From Citromicrobium bathyomarinum (lineage in GTDB: Bacteria; Pseudomonadota; Alphaproteobacteria; Sphingomonadales; Sphingomonadaceae): a DNA stretch of 64,000 bases. A program made the position numbers and the translations under genes. Shown one piece after another: positions 34,552 to 43,111 of this stretch. The stretch is taken from NCBI RefSeq assembly GCF_021021475.1, contig NZ_JAINWL010000001.1, positions 868,001-932,000 of the forward strand, written 5' to 3'. Below the pieces are notes generated by a model. The model was given only the letters and a program-made list of their open reading frames with translations. It was not told the origin of the DNA and ran no database searches. The first letter of the stretch is position 1. Every line of letters starts with the position of its first letter.

Positions 34552-35015
34552 ATCGGGTGTTCGACCACGTTGAGGCTGGGCGAATTGCGGAACAGCCAGC
34601 CCGAGAACACCTTGTTCCAGCTCCGCTCCGTCTCCGCGCCGCGCCGCTCGCGCACGAAGACCTGCACGAAGGCGCCTTCGTCCTGCGGTAGCTCCCACGG
34701 GGCGGTCTTCTCGCAGGCGCGCAGGCGAATCACCACATCGCCCACCCGAGTCGCCTCACCCGGCTTCATCTCGAAGTCGCGGCTGACATTGTTGCGCTTG
34801 TTGAGCAGGCCAATCGTCGCCACCCGCTCTGCCATCGGGGTGCCGATATCCTCGCCGTCAGGCCGGCTGGTCGCGGTGCCGCCCTTGGCCAGCTCTTCGG
34901 GAACCTCGGTCTCGATCGGGGTGGGATCGGGCGTTTCGGAGTTGCACGCCGCCAGGGTCAACACGGACAGCGGCAGTGCAGCCAGCAGCAGGGAAACAGG
35001 CCTGCGCACGGTCAT
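34494..35015 (-). CDS. DUF2155 lipoprotein
   Basis: A 173-residue protein with a lipoprotein signal (LAAC, Cys 24) and a C-terminal DUF2155 domain. The domain shows 'TRVGDVVIRLRACEKTAPW', 'FVQVFVRERRGAETERSWNK' and 'VFSGWLFRNSPSLNVVEHP'. The family is nearly restricted to alphaproteobacteria; I know of no assigned function. The ATG overlaps the stop of the NDUFA12-like gene by one base (TAATG), an alphaproteobacterial gene pairing. The 3' end overlaps aat convergently. Confidence 0.88.
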   Translation of the reverse strand: MTVRRPVSLLLAALPLSVLTLAACNSETPDPTPIETEVPEELAKGGTATSRPDGEDIGTPMAERVATIGLLNKRNNVSRDFEMKPGEATRVGDVVIRLRACEKTAPWELPQDEGAFVQVFVRERRGAETERSWNKVFSGWLFRNSPSLNVVEHPIYDVWVKSCAMSFPGEEED

Positions 35016-35437
35016 TACTCGCCCGGAGTCCACGCCTCGTAATCGCCGGTCGCACGCGCGCGCCGACCGCCGCGTTCCAACGCGCCGCTGGGCAGGTAGG
35101 CCTGCGCCGATCCGGTGGCGTTGGGGGAATAGTCCGCTTCCCAGATGCGCGGCGGGGGCAAATGGCTCTCGGGCACATCCTCGCCCGCGCCGTGCAGCCA
35201 GCCGTGCCATTCCGCGGGCACGCGACTGGCATCGTTGGCGCCATCGTAGATCACCCAGCGCCGCTCGGTGCCGGTGTACGACCCTGCGGTGGGCGTATGC
35301 TTGCGCTTCGCCTTGGCGCGATAATATTTGTTGCCGAACGCGTCGGTGCCGACGTGTTCGCCATTGCGCGAGGTAAACAGCGCGGTGCCGATGGTCGCGC
35401 CATCCCACCAGGTGAAGATCTTGCCGAGGATGTTCAT
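35015..35437 (-). CDS. NDUFA12 (B17.2)-like complex I accessory protein
   Basis: A 140-residue homologue of the mitochondrial complex I subunit NDUFA12/B17.2. Motifs: 'TWWDGATIGTALFTSRNGEH', 'VGTDAFGNKYY', 'RRWVIYDGANDASRVPAEWH' and 'GWLHGAGEDVPESHLPPPRI'. In alphaproteobacteria it is an accessory subunit of NADH:ubiquinone oxidoreductase encoded outside the nuo operon, as here. Start chosen at MNILGKIF, the conserved beginning of the family. It is the first gene of a pair with DUF2155. Confidence 0.92.
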   Translation of the reverse strand: MNILGKIFTWWDGATIGTALFTSRNGEHVGTDAFGNKYYRAKAKRKHTPTAGSYTGTERRWVIYDGANDASRVPAEWHGWLHGAGEDVPESHLPPPRIWEADYSPNATGSAQAYLPSGALERGGRRARATGDYEAWTPGE

Positions 35438-35543
35438 TGCGGTTGGCGGACTAGCGCAAGCCCGGTGCCGGGCCAAGCCGCTTTCACACGCGGCCTGCAC
35501 TCGGGTCTGTACTGGGGCCTGTACTCGGCCCGGCCACTCGCCC

Positions 35544-36041
35544 CTACCACTCTACCGCGTCGCCCGGCCCGATCCCCAGCTCCGCCGCGCGTCCGCCGGG
35601 AATCTCCAGCACGGCGGAGGTCGGCCCCAACGCGCTGACGCTGTCGAGCGAATAGGGCGTCGTCTCGGCGGCGATGTTGATGATCTTGCGGTCCTGCCCG
35701 ATAAAAATGATGTCCAGCGGGAGCGGGGTGTTCTTCATCCAGAAGCTGGCGACATCGCCCTGACGCGGGAAAATCATCGCCTCGTCGGGCCCCAGCTGGG
35801 TGCGGAACATCAGCCCGCGGGCCTGCTCCTCCTGCGTTGCCGCGACTTCGGCAGCGAAGCGATGCTCACCCTTGCCAGTCGAAATGGTGACCGGAACGAT
35901 TTCCAGTCCCGACTCAGGATGGACCGTCTGCTCCGCCGCCGCGCTCGCGCCGGACGCCTGCGAATCGGTGGCGGTCTGCGGCGAACAGGCTGCCATCAGC
36001 AGCATCGCCGCCCCGCTCAGTACCCAGCGTCCGATGCCCAT
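35544..36041 (-). CDS. DUF192 lipoprotein
   Basis: A 165-residue protein with a lipoprotein signal (MAAC, Cys 19) and a DUF192 domain. The latter shows 'FAAEVAATQEEQARGLMFRT', 'GPDEAMIFPRQGDVASFWMK', 'NTPLPLDIIFIGQDRKI' and 'AVLEIPGGRAAELGIGPGD'. The family is widespread, exported and functionally undefined. Its start overlaps the recX stop region by 25 bases on the same strand, so the two are translated from one message. Confidence 0.88.
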   Translation of the reverse strand: MGIGRWVLSGAAMLLMAACSPQTATDSQASGASAAAEQTVHPESGLEIVPVTISTGKGEHRFAAEVAATQEEQARGLMFRTQLGPDEAMIFPRQGDVASFWMKNTPLPLDIIFIGQDRKIINIAAETTPYSLDSVSALGPTSAVLEIPGGRAAELGIGPGDAVEW

Positions 36042-36577
36042 TCCTCTGCCTCTTGTTCGCTCGCGGCGTCGATCAGCGCCCGCGCAGTGTCGAAATCATG
36101 GCCCGCGCGCACCAGGGCGGCAAGCTGCTTCTCGCGCCCCTTGGGATCGCTCGGGCGCTCCCCGAACGGGCCCAGCCGCCGTCTGCGGGCGAAGGCCAGC
36201 GCAGCCGCACGGCCCTCCGCCTCGCTCGGCTCCACGCCTTCCAGCGACTCGGTGTCGACCCCGGCGTGGTGCAGCGCCTGGCTCACCCGCCGCGCGCCAT
36301 AGCCTCGCCTGAGCAGGTCGCGCGTGCGCACTTCTGCAAAAACCTCGTCGTTGACGTAACCCAGCTCGACCAGCCGGGCGACCAGTTCGTCAAGATCGGG
36401 TTCATCATCCCCCGCCCATCCCCGCTCGCGCAACTTGCGTTGCAGATAATGCTTGAGTCGGGCCGCAGTGGTCGCGTAGCGGCCTGCATAGCCAAGCGCG
36501 AGATCGCGCAGCGAAGTGCCGTCCAAAGGCGGCACAGGCTTTCGCTGGCGTCGCGAAGTCTGGTGGGGTTCGCCCAT
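36017..36577 (-). CDS. recX: RecX-family regulatory protein
   Basis: A 186-residue RecX-like protein, a modulator of RecA filaments. The helical repeats are seen in 'LALGYAGRYATTAARLKHYL', 'LVARLVELGYVNDEVFAEVR', 'RRGYGARRVSQALHHAGVD' and 'REKQLAALVRAGHDFDTARA'. Start chosen at MGEPHQTS; an upstream GTG adds six residues, and no clear ribosome site distinguishes them. recA is not nearby. The 25-base overlap with the DUF192 gene indicates one operon. Confidence 0.8.
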   Translation of the reverse strand: MGEPHQTSRRQRKPVPPLDGTSLRDLALGYAGRYATTAARLKHYLQRKLRERGWAGDDEPDLDELVARLVELGYVNDEVFAEVRTRDLLRRGYGARRVSQALHHAGVDTESLEGVEPSEAEGRAAALAFARRRRLGPFGERPSDPKGREKQLAALVRAGHDFDTARALIDAASEQEAEEWASDAGY

Positions 36578-36708
36578 GGGACATAATGATGCCACACTCC
36601 TTGAGGATTGGAACCGCCCTCATGAAGGGATTGATGAAAGTTAATGCTGGCACGACCGCCCCAGACCACGCGCATTCGCGCCAGATCTCTTCACGGTTCG
36701 GATAACGG

Positions 36709-38475
36709 GTGACGATAACCCCTATGCTCAAAGAACAACTGGCTCCCACGCCCAATGATTGCGCGCTGCCGCGCCGTCGTGCCGATTTCGCCACCTTCAG
36801 CGAGGCTATCGATTACGCGGCGCGCAGCGAGAAGGGCCTCAACTTCCACGACATGCGCGGCACGCTGGAGCGGGCCTATACCTACCGCGAAATGCGCGCC
36901 GACGCGCTGGAGATGGCGCAGCGGCTGGTCGCATCGGGGATCGAGCCGCAGGATCGCGTCGCGCTGATCGCGGAAACCTCGCCCGAATTCGCCGCGCTCT
37001 TCTGCGCCTGCATCTATGCCGGGGCCTGGCCCGTGCCACTGCCCCTGCCGACCGGCTTCGGCGGCAAGGACGGCTATATCGATCAGCTGGTGGTCCAGCT
37101 GCAAAGTTCCGACCCCAAGATCCTGATCTATCCGCCCGAAATCGACGAGATGGCGAAGGCCGCGGCGGACCGTCAGGGGTGCGAGGGGATCGACTGGGAC
37201 AGCTTCGCAACCCGCGACAAGGCGGATGCCGAGCTGCCGCAGGTGAACCCGGAAGACATCTGCTACCTGCAGTATTCCTCCGGCTCGACCCGCTTCCCCA
37301 CCGGGGTCGCGGTGACGCACAAGGCGCTGCTGCACAATCTCTACGGCCATTCGAGCGCGATGGACCTTGGCACCAATGATCGCGTGGTCAGCTGGCTGCC
37401 GTGGTATCACGACATGGGGCTGGTCGGCTGTTTCCTCAGCGTGATCGCCAACCAGGTCTCGATCGACTATCTCAAGACCGAGCATTTCGCGCGCCGTCCG
37501 CTCGCCTGGCTCGATCTGATCAGCCGCAACCAAGGCAACACGCTCTCCTATTCGCCGACCTTCGGTTACGACATCTGCGCGCGCCGCATTTCCAGCCAGA
37601 GCAGCGTGGCCGACCGGTTCGACCTGTCGCGCTGGCGCACCGCCGGCAACGGCGCGGACATGATCCGGCCCGACGTGATGCAGAACTTCGTCAACGCCTT
37701 TGCCGATGCGGGCTTCAGGGCATCCGCCTTCACCCCGAGCTACGGTCTGGCCGAGGCGACGCTGGCGGTCACCGTGATGCCGCCGGGCGAAGGCATCCGG
37801 GTCGAGCTGGTCGAGGAAGAGCGCCTTTCTGGCGCGCGCCGCAATCTCAACCGGCCCGCCCGCTATCGCGCGATCGTCAATTGCGGCAAGCCGTTGCCCG
37901 ACATGGAGGTCGAAATCCGTGGCGAGGGCGACGAGATCAAGTCCGACCACCAGATCGGCAAGGTCTGGTGCCGTGGCCCCAGCATCATGCATTCCTACTT
38001 CCGCAATCAGGAAGCGACCGAGGAATGCCTGATCCCGAGCGATGACGGCAAGGGCTCATGGCTCGACACCGGCGACATGGGCTACATGGCCGACGGCTAC
38101 CTGTTCATCGTCGGCCGGGCGAAGGACATGATCATCATCAACGGCAAGAACCACTGGCCGCAGGATATCGAGTGGGCGGTGGAACAGCTCCCCGGCTTCA
38201 ACCACGGCGACATCGCGGCCTTCTCTGTCGAGCGTGAGGATGGCGAGGAGGCACCAGCCGTGCTGGTCCACTGCCGCATCTCCGACCCCGAGGAACGCCG
38301 CGTACTGCGCGAGCGGATTCGCGAGAAGGTACAATCGGTCACCGGGATGCAGTGCCTGGTCGAACTGGTGCCGCCGCGCACCCTGCCGCGCACCTCGTCG
38401 GGCAAGCTCAGCCGCGCGAAGGCGAAGCGGCTGTACCTCTCCGGCGAAATCCAGCCCTACAGCCTGGCGGCCTGA
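36709..38475 (+). CDS. Fatty acyl-AMP ligase (FAAL)
   Basis: A 588-residue adenylate-forming enzyme of the FAAL group, which activates fatty acids as acyl-AMP for transfer to a carrier protein instead of CoA. Motifs: 'LQYSSGSTRFPTGVAVTH' (A3 loop), 'SWLPWYHDMGLVG', 'TPSYGLAEATLAVTV', 'LDTGDMGYMADGYLFIVGR' and 'RTLPRTSSGKLSRAKAK' with the catalytic Lys. GTG start used; an ATG five codons later (MLKEQLAP) is equally plausible. No polyketide synthase or acyl carrier gene is beside it, so its partner must be encoded elsewhere. Confidence 0.85.
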   Translation: MTITPMLKEQLAPTPNDCALPRRRADFATFSEAIDYAARSEKGLNFHDMRGTLERAYTYREMRADALEMAQRLVASGIEPQDRVALIAETSPEFAALFCACIYAGAWPVPLPLPTGFGGKDGYIDQLVVQLQSSDPKILIYPPEIDEMAKAAADRQGCEGIDWDSFATRDKADAELPQVNPEDICYLQYSSGSTRFPTGVAVTHKALLHNLYGHSSAMDLGTNDRVVSWLPWYHDMGLVGCFLSVIANQVSIDYLKTEHFARRPLAWLDLISRNQGNTLSYSPTFGYDICARRISSQSSVADRFDLSRWRTAGNGADMIRPDVMQNFVNAFADAGFRASAFTPSYGLAEATLAVTVMPPGEGIRVELVEEERLSGARRNLNRPARYRAIVNCGKPLPDMEVEIRGEGDEIKSDHQIGKVWCRGPSIMHSYFRNQEATEECLIPSDDGKGSWLDTGDMGYMADGYLFIVGRAKDMIIINGKNHWPQDIEWAVEQLPGFNHGDIAAFSVEREDGEEAPAVLVHCRISDPEERRVLRERIREKVQSVTGMQCLVELVPPRTLPRTSSGKLSRAKAKRLYLSGEIQPYSLAA

Positions 38476-38491
38476 GCCCTAATCGGGCGGA

Positions 38492-40051
38492 TCATTCCGG
38501 AAGCAGCCATTCGGGCTGCACGCCGCCGGTTTCGTCGCCGCCCACCGCGTCGACCGGCTCTATCCCGGCCTCGACCAGCGCCTGCCGCACGCTCGCGACC
38601 TGCGCTTGCGGCCCGCGCAGGCGCAGCGGGATGCCGATCCTGCGCTGCGCCCAGATCGTCAGGGCGATCGCGCGGCGACCGGCGGCATCGGGCTCTGCGT
38701 CCTCGTTGAAGGTAATCTGGGGCAGAGCGCGCAGCGGCGGGACGATGCGGATGTCCCACTCGGGCTGATTCGCCGCGACCCTGCGTTCCAGTTCCCGATA
38801 GGCACCCAGCGTCGCCCCTTCGAGCGGCTGCGCGGTTACCAGCGCGCGACGTCGCTGGAGATCGATGGTGATGTCATCCACCGGCACGCCGGCGAGGATC
38901 GAGAGCCGCTGCGCAATGGTATCGGCCTGCTGCCTCGCATCCTGCTGGCGCTCGCTCGCCTCGCGCAGCTGGAGCCGCTGCGCCTCGACCGCGTCGGCGC
39001 TTTCGACCTGCATGATCTGCACGCTCACCGGACGCCCCAGAGCCTCTTCCAGCTCCGCCCGCGCGCGGTCCTCCACCTGTGCGGTGCGGAACAGCGTGTC
39101 GGTATAGACCTGCGCGGTGACCTCGATCGAATCGTCGAGGAAGCGCACGGTCGGGTCGACGCTCTGCGCCTTGCCCTCGAAGGTATCGAAGAGGCCGTCG
39201 CGGATCGTGCGCTCCGCCTGCGCCTCCCAGCCGATCTGGTACAGCGACAGGCCCAGCGGCACGGCCAGTGCCACGAACGCCGCGAAGATCAGGAAGGCCT
39301 GAAACCGGCTCTGCTTCTCTGTCAGCCGGGTGCTGAAGCCATACCCGCGGGCCATAGCCGTGGCGGTCAGCGCAATCGCGGTCAGGTTGGTGACGAACAG
39401 CAGCAGCGCGCCGAAGAAGACCGTCGAATTGAGCGTCGCCAGACCATAGCCGACCGCCGCCAGCGGCGGCATCAACGCGGTCGCGATCGCCACGCCGACA
39501 ATCGTCCCCTCGCGCCCCCGGATCACCGCGTAGGCGCCCGCGATTGCGGAGAAGATCGCGACCATCAGGTCGAACAGGTTGGGCTGGGTGCGCGAGGCGA
39601 TCTCCTCCGTCACCACCTGGATCGGCGAGAAGACCACGATCAAGGCGCAGAACAGGATCGCGATCACGGTGCCCAGCACCAGCGAGCGCACGGCCCGGCC
39701 CAGCCACCTGAAATCCCCCACCGCAAGCGCGAAGCCGACCCCCATGATGGGGTCCATCAGCGGCGCGATCAGCATCGCCCCGATGACCACCGCAGGCGAG
39801 GACAGCAGCATGCCGAGGATCGCGATGCCGGCCGACATGCAGACCATCAGGACATAGCGTCCGGTCAGCTCGCACTCCGCGCGCCGTTTCTCGATCACCG
39901 CCTGCTGGTCGACCGTGCCTGCGACCTCGATCGTCCACCAGCGGTTGAAGGCCTTGGCCACGTAGTCGATCCCGATACGACGTTTGCCGGTCGAATTATC
40001 CGCGACAGACTGGTCCGTCGTCTGCGAAGGAGAACTGGTGGGCGATTGCAT
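38492..40051 (-). CDS. DUF389 membrane protein (TIGR00341-like)
   Basis: A 519-residue membrane protein. The N-terminal half holds the DUF389 core with several helices and the typical 'GMLLSSPAVVIGAMLIAPLM', 'DPIMGVGFALAVGD' and 'GREGTIVGVAIATALMPPLA'. The second half is a soluble, helical, partly coiled-coil region ('RLQLREASERQQDARQQAD') that resembles a BON-like or sensor domain. Function is unknown. It is divergent from telA with ~100 bases between them. The two could share control, as both families are linked to envelope stress. Confidence 0.82.
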   Translation of the reverse strand: MQSPTSSPSQTTDQSVADNSTGKRRIGIDYVAKAFNRWWTIEVAGTVDQQAVIEKRRAECELTGRYVLMVCMSAGIAILGMLLSSPAVVIGAMLIAPLMDPIMGVGFALAVGDFRWLGRAVRSLVLGTVIAILFCALIVVFSPIQVVTEEIASRTQPNLFDLMVAIFSAIAGAYAVIRGREGTIVGVAIATALMPPLAAVGYGLATLNSTVFFGALLLFVTNLTAIALTATAMARGYGFSTRLTEKQSRFQAFLIFAAFVALAVPLGLSLYQIGWEAQAERTIRDGLFDTFEGKAQSVDPTVRFLDDSIEVTAQVYTDTLFRTAQVEDRARAELEEALGRPVSVQIMQVESADAVEAQRLQLREASERQQDARQQADTIAQRLSILAGVPVDDITIDLQRRRALVTAQPLEGATLGAYRELERRVAANQPEWDIRIVPPLRALPQITFNEDAEPDAAGRRAIALTIWAQRRIGIPLRLRGPQAQVASVRQALVEAGIEPVDAVGGDETGGVQPEWLLPE

Positions 40052-40150
40052 ATGTGCGCCATATCGCGGAAAACGCGCCCGGCCAAAGCTTGAAACGCGT
40101 GTCTTGCGCGACTAATACAGTCATTGAAGCAGAAGGATTTTTGACCTCTC

Positions 40151-41350
40151 ATGGCGACCCAGAGCGACACCGCAACCGCGACCGAGCTGAACCTCACCCC
40201 GCCCGAGCCGATCCCCACCGTGGATGTGGAGAAGGCGGTTGGACTGGTGCCGGTCGACGAAGGCAAGAAGACCGAGCTGGATTCCAAGGTCGACAGCTTC
40301 GTCGCCGATCTGATCGCGCATGACACCCGCTCGCCCGAGTTCAGCAAGCGGGTCGACGAGATTTCCAACATGGGTCGCAAGGAAATCGCGGCGGCGTCTT
40401 CGATGTCGAACCGCTTCCTCGACCGGCCGGTTCGCGCGATGGACCGCGACCAGGGCGTGGGCGCGAACCTCGCCGAACTGCGCGTCACCGTGGAAGAGCT
40501 CGATCCCGCGCGCCGGGGCAAGAGCGGCATTCTGTCGAAGCTGCCCTGGGGCAACAGCCTGAAGGGCTATTTCCGCAGCTACCAGAGCGCGCAGAGCCAC
40601 ATCCAGGCGATCCTCGACAAGCTGCATTCGGGCCGCACCGAATTGCAGAAGGACAACGCCGCGATCGATGTCGAGCGACAGCACCTGTGGGAAGCCATGG
40701 GCAAGCTTGAGCAGATGATCCACATCTCCAAGACACTCGACGAACGGCTGGAGGACAAGGCCAACGAACTCGACGCGACCGACCCGGAAAAGGCCAAGGC
40801 GATCCGGGAAACCGCGCTGTTCTACGTCCGCCAGCGCACGCAGGACCTGCTGACGCAGATGGCGGTGAGCGTGCAGGGCTACCTCGCGCTCGATCTGGTC
40901 AAGAAGAACAATGTGGAGCTGGTGAAGGGCGTCGATCGCGCCAGCACCACCACCGTCAGCGCGCTGCGCACGGCGGTGACCGTGGCCGAAGCGATGACCA
41001 ACCAGCGGCTGGTGCTGAAACAGATCACCGCGCTGAACGACACCACGGCGGGCATCATCGATTCGACCGGCAAGCTGCTGCGCGAACAGACCGGCAAGAT
41101 CCACGAACAGGCCGCCGCGAGCACGATCCCGATGCAGACTCTGCAGAACGCCTTCCAGAACATCTACGCGACGATGGACGAGGTCGACACCTTCAAGCTG
41201 AAGGCGCTCGACACGATGAAGCAGACGGTCACCACGCTTTCGAGCGAGGTCGAAAAGTCGAAGGAATATATCGCCCGCGCGGAAAGCCAGGCCCAGGCCC
41301 AGGCGCAGCTCGATGCATCCGAAGACGCGCTGCTCAAGCTGGAGGGCTAG
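40151..41350 (+). CDS. telA: TelA/KlaA-family toxic-anion resistance protein
   Basis: A 399-residue, mostly helical cytoplasmic protein of the TelA family. Typical parts: 'SFVADLIAHDTRSPEFSKRV', 'FLDRPVRAMDRDQGVGANLA', 'LDERLEDKANELDATDPEKA', 'FYVRQRTQDLLTQMAVSVQG' and 'MDEVDTFKLKALDTMKQTV'. Family members are linked to tellurite and antimicrobial tolerance and are often next to xpaC-like genes, as here. The molecular action is unresolved. It ends exactly where the next gene's GTG begins, so it forms an operon with the two following genes. Confidence 0.9.
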   Translation: MATQSDTATATELNLTPPEPIPTVDVEKAVGLVPVDEGKKTELDSKVDSFVADLIAHDTRSPEFSKRVDEISNMGRKEIAAASSMSNRFLDRPVRAMDRDQGVGANLAELRVTVEELDPARRGKSGILSKLPWGNSLKGYFRSYQSAQSHIQAILDKLHSGRTELQKDNAAIDVERQHLWEAMGKLEQMIHISKTLDERLEDKANELDATDPEKAKAIRETALFYVRQRTQDLLTQMAVSVQGYLALDLVKKNNVELVKGVDRASTTTVSALRTAVTVAEAMTNQRLVLKQITALNDTTAGIIDSTGKLLREQTGKIHEQAAASTIPMQTLQNAFQNIYATMDEVDTFKLKALDTMKQTVTTLSSEVEKSKEYIARAESQAQAQAQLDASEDALLKLEG

Positions 41351-42115
41351 GTGAACGACCTGACCCGCGACAGCGAGCGCCTGCTCAGCGACAGCCGCCA
41401 GCTGCTGATCGACAACCGGGTCGGCGGGCGCCACCGCCGGGTGACTGCGATCGGGCGCGAATCGGCGCAGGTGCGCAACCGGCATCGGCTGAAGAAGCTG
41501 CGCAACATCGTCATCGCGGCGGCGGCGATTCTCGCCTTTGCGACCATCGCCGGGATCGTGATCGACGGGATCGGCTTTGTCGGCATCGTCCTCACTTTCT
41601 TCGCACTGGTCGCGGCGGCGGGCATCTTCTCGGTCTTTCCGCGCATCTCGATCCCGCAGGCCGGCGACCTCAACAAAGGGACACCGCGCCAGATGGTCGC
41701 CCGGACGGAGCTGTGGCTGGAATCGCAGCGCGCCGCCCTGCCCGCGCCCGCCGTGGCGCTGGTCGACGATCTGGGCGTGAAGCTCGACCTGCTCGGCCAG
41801 CAGCTGGAAACCGCCCCCGCCAGCCACGATTCGATCCGCGACATCCGGGAGCTGGTGGGCGAGACGCTGCCCGAAATGGTCCAGTCCTACACCCGCGTGC
41901 CCGCAGCCATGCGGAAGGAGGACCACGCCGGGGCGACCGCCGACGAGCGGCTGGTCGAAGGCCTCGCCAAGATCAGCGGCGAGATCGATTCGATCAACCG
42001 CAAGATCGCGGACGGCGCGCTCGACGATCTCGCCGTGCAGCATCGCTATCTCGGCTATCGCTACGGCGAGGGACCGGCGGCGGCTGAAGGCTCCAGCGAA
42101 GAGGCACCCCGCTGA
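41351..42115 (+). CDS. XpaC-like protein linked to TelA
   Basis: A 254-residue protein with a basic N-terminus, two adjacent membrane helices (about residues 53-95, 'IVIAAAAILAFATIAGIVI' and 'GIVLTFFALVAAAGIFSVF') and a helical cytoplasmic tail. This architecture and the position directly after telA match the XpaC ('5-bromo-4-chloroindolyl phosphate hydrolysis') family that accompanies TelA in many genomes. A GTG start follows the telA stop without a gap. The stop overlaps the next ATG by one base (TGATG). Confidence 0.75.
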   Translation: MNDLTRDSERLLSDSRQLLIDNRVGGRHRRVTAIGRESAQVRNRHRLKKLRNIVIAAAAILAFATIAGIVIDGIGFVGIVLTFFALVAAAGIFSVFPRISIPQAGDLNKGTPRQMVARTELWLESQRAALPAPAVALVDDLGVKLDLLGQQLETAPASHDSIRDIRELVGETLPEMVQSYTRVPAAMRKEDHAGATADERLVEGLAKISGEIDSINRKIADGALDDLAVQHRYLGYRYGEGPAAAEGSSEEAPR

Positions 42116-42423
42116 TGCGCGTCCCGATCAAGCACGACCTGCCCAAGGAAGAGGTCCGCCGTCGCCTGCGCGAGCGCATGCCCGAACTGCCCCAGCACAT
42201 GCCCGGCGGCGCAGCGGAGATGACCAGCGCAGGGCCAAGCGAGGACTGCATGAAAATGTCGGTCGCCGCGATGGGCCAGACCGTGCACATCGCGATCGAG
42301 ATCGAGGAAAAGCAGGTCGTAGTCGCGCTCGATCTGCCGCCGATGCTGTCCTTCTTCAAACCCCTGATCGCCGCCGCAGTGACCGAAAAGGGTACAAAAC
42401 TGCTCTCCGGCCCAAAGTCCTGA
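42115..42423 (+). CDS. PHA-granule-system-like small protein
   Basis: A 102-residue basic protein that begins 'MRVPIKHDLPKEEVRRRLRE' and ends with a hydrophobic helix-like 'LDLPPMLSFFKPLIAAAV'. The shape (H-x-L-x3-E-x-R near the N-terminus, a beta-rich centre, a final 'LPP-x-L-x-FFKP' segment) resembles the polyhydroxyalkanoic acid system family (PF09650), but the match is by eye. It overlaps the xpaC-like stop by one base and is the last gene of the telA operon. Confidence 0.6.
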   Translation: MRVPIKHDLPKEEVRRRLRERMPELPQHMPGGAAEMTSAGPSEDCMKMSVAAMGQTVHIAIEIEEKQVVVALDLPPMLSFFKPLIAAAVTEKGTKLLSGPKS

Positions 42424-42535
42424 CTTGATAATGGTTATACTGGGAACTTACCCCTTCCCTCGTGTATAGAAGAACTTATCGCGCCTTGTGGCTGGTGGCA
42501 CAGGCTCAGTTTTGGACGGGAAGAGGAACGCGCGA

Positions 42536-43111
42536 ATGACTGCCAGGTGCGGCACGGCACCCGCGCTGCGCGCTCGGCTCCGCGCAGCCACACAACACGA
42601 TCACCAGGTACTGGACGATGCACTCGGTCGGCTCGAACTCGCCGATCGGCACGATTACGCCTGCTTCCTGCGGGTGCAATCGCGCGCGCGAATCGGCGTC
42701 GAAAACTGGCTGGCACGCTGTTGCCCGCCGGAATGGCTGCCACCTGTGCAGACCGGCCTGATCGAGGCCGATCTTGCCGCACTTGGCAGTGCCGGGAGCG
42801 ACGCGCTCGATGAGGACGTCCCCGCCTTCGTCCACGCCAACGAAGGCCCGGTCGCGTGGCTCGGCGCGGCATGGGTGCTGGCAGGCTCCTCGCTCGGCAA
42901 CCGGATGATGGAACGCGAGCTGACCGGCCGCGCGCCCGAAGGCTGGCCGATGCAGTTCCTGCGCGATGAAACGATGCCCGCTTTTTTCAAGGCGCTGCGT
43001 CCGCTGCTCGCCTCCGACGAGATTAACCCGGGCGCGGAACGCACCGCGCGCGCCGTGTTCGCCCATTTCTCCCGCGAAGCCGATCGCCAGCTTGTGGCGA
43101 TCGCTGCATGA
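42536..43111 (+). CDS. bphO: Heme oxygenase of the bacteriophytochrome operon
   Basis: A 191-residue helical protein that opens heme to biliverdin, the chromophore of the phytochrome encoded next. Family features are an N-terminal helix with the proximal-His candidate ('RLRAATQHDHQVLDDALGRL'), 'FVHANEGPVAWLGAAWVLAG' and 'SSLGNRMMERELTG' (the distal Gly-rich helix). Start chosen at MTARCGTAP, after a GAAGAGG site. The stop overlaps the bphP start (ATGA), so sensor protein and chophore supply are made together. Overall identity to classical HmuO looks low, as usual for BphO. Confidence 0.85.
   Translation: MTARCGTAPALRARLRAATQHDHQVLDDALGRLELADRHDYACFLRVQSRARIGVENWLARCCPPEWLPPVQTGLIEADLAALGSAGSDALDEDVPAFVHANEGPVAWLGAAWVLAGSSLGNRMMERELTGRAPEGWPMQFLRDETMPAFFKALRPLLASDEINPGAERTARAVFAHFSREADRQLVAIAA

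Noticed and set aside
42443-42464. GGAAC followed by CGTG upstream of bphO, a possible EcfG promoter.
   Set aside because: The spacer is 13 bases and not 16-17, and the second element lacks the CGTT core.
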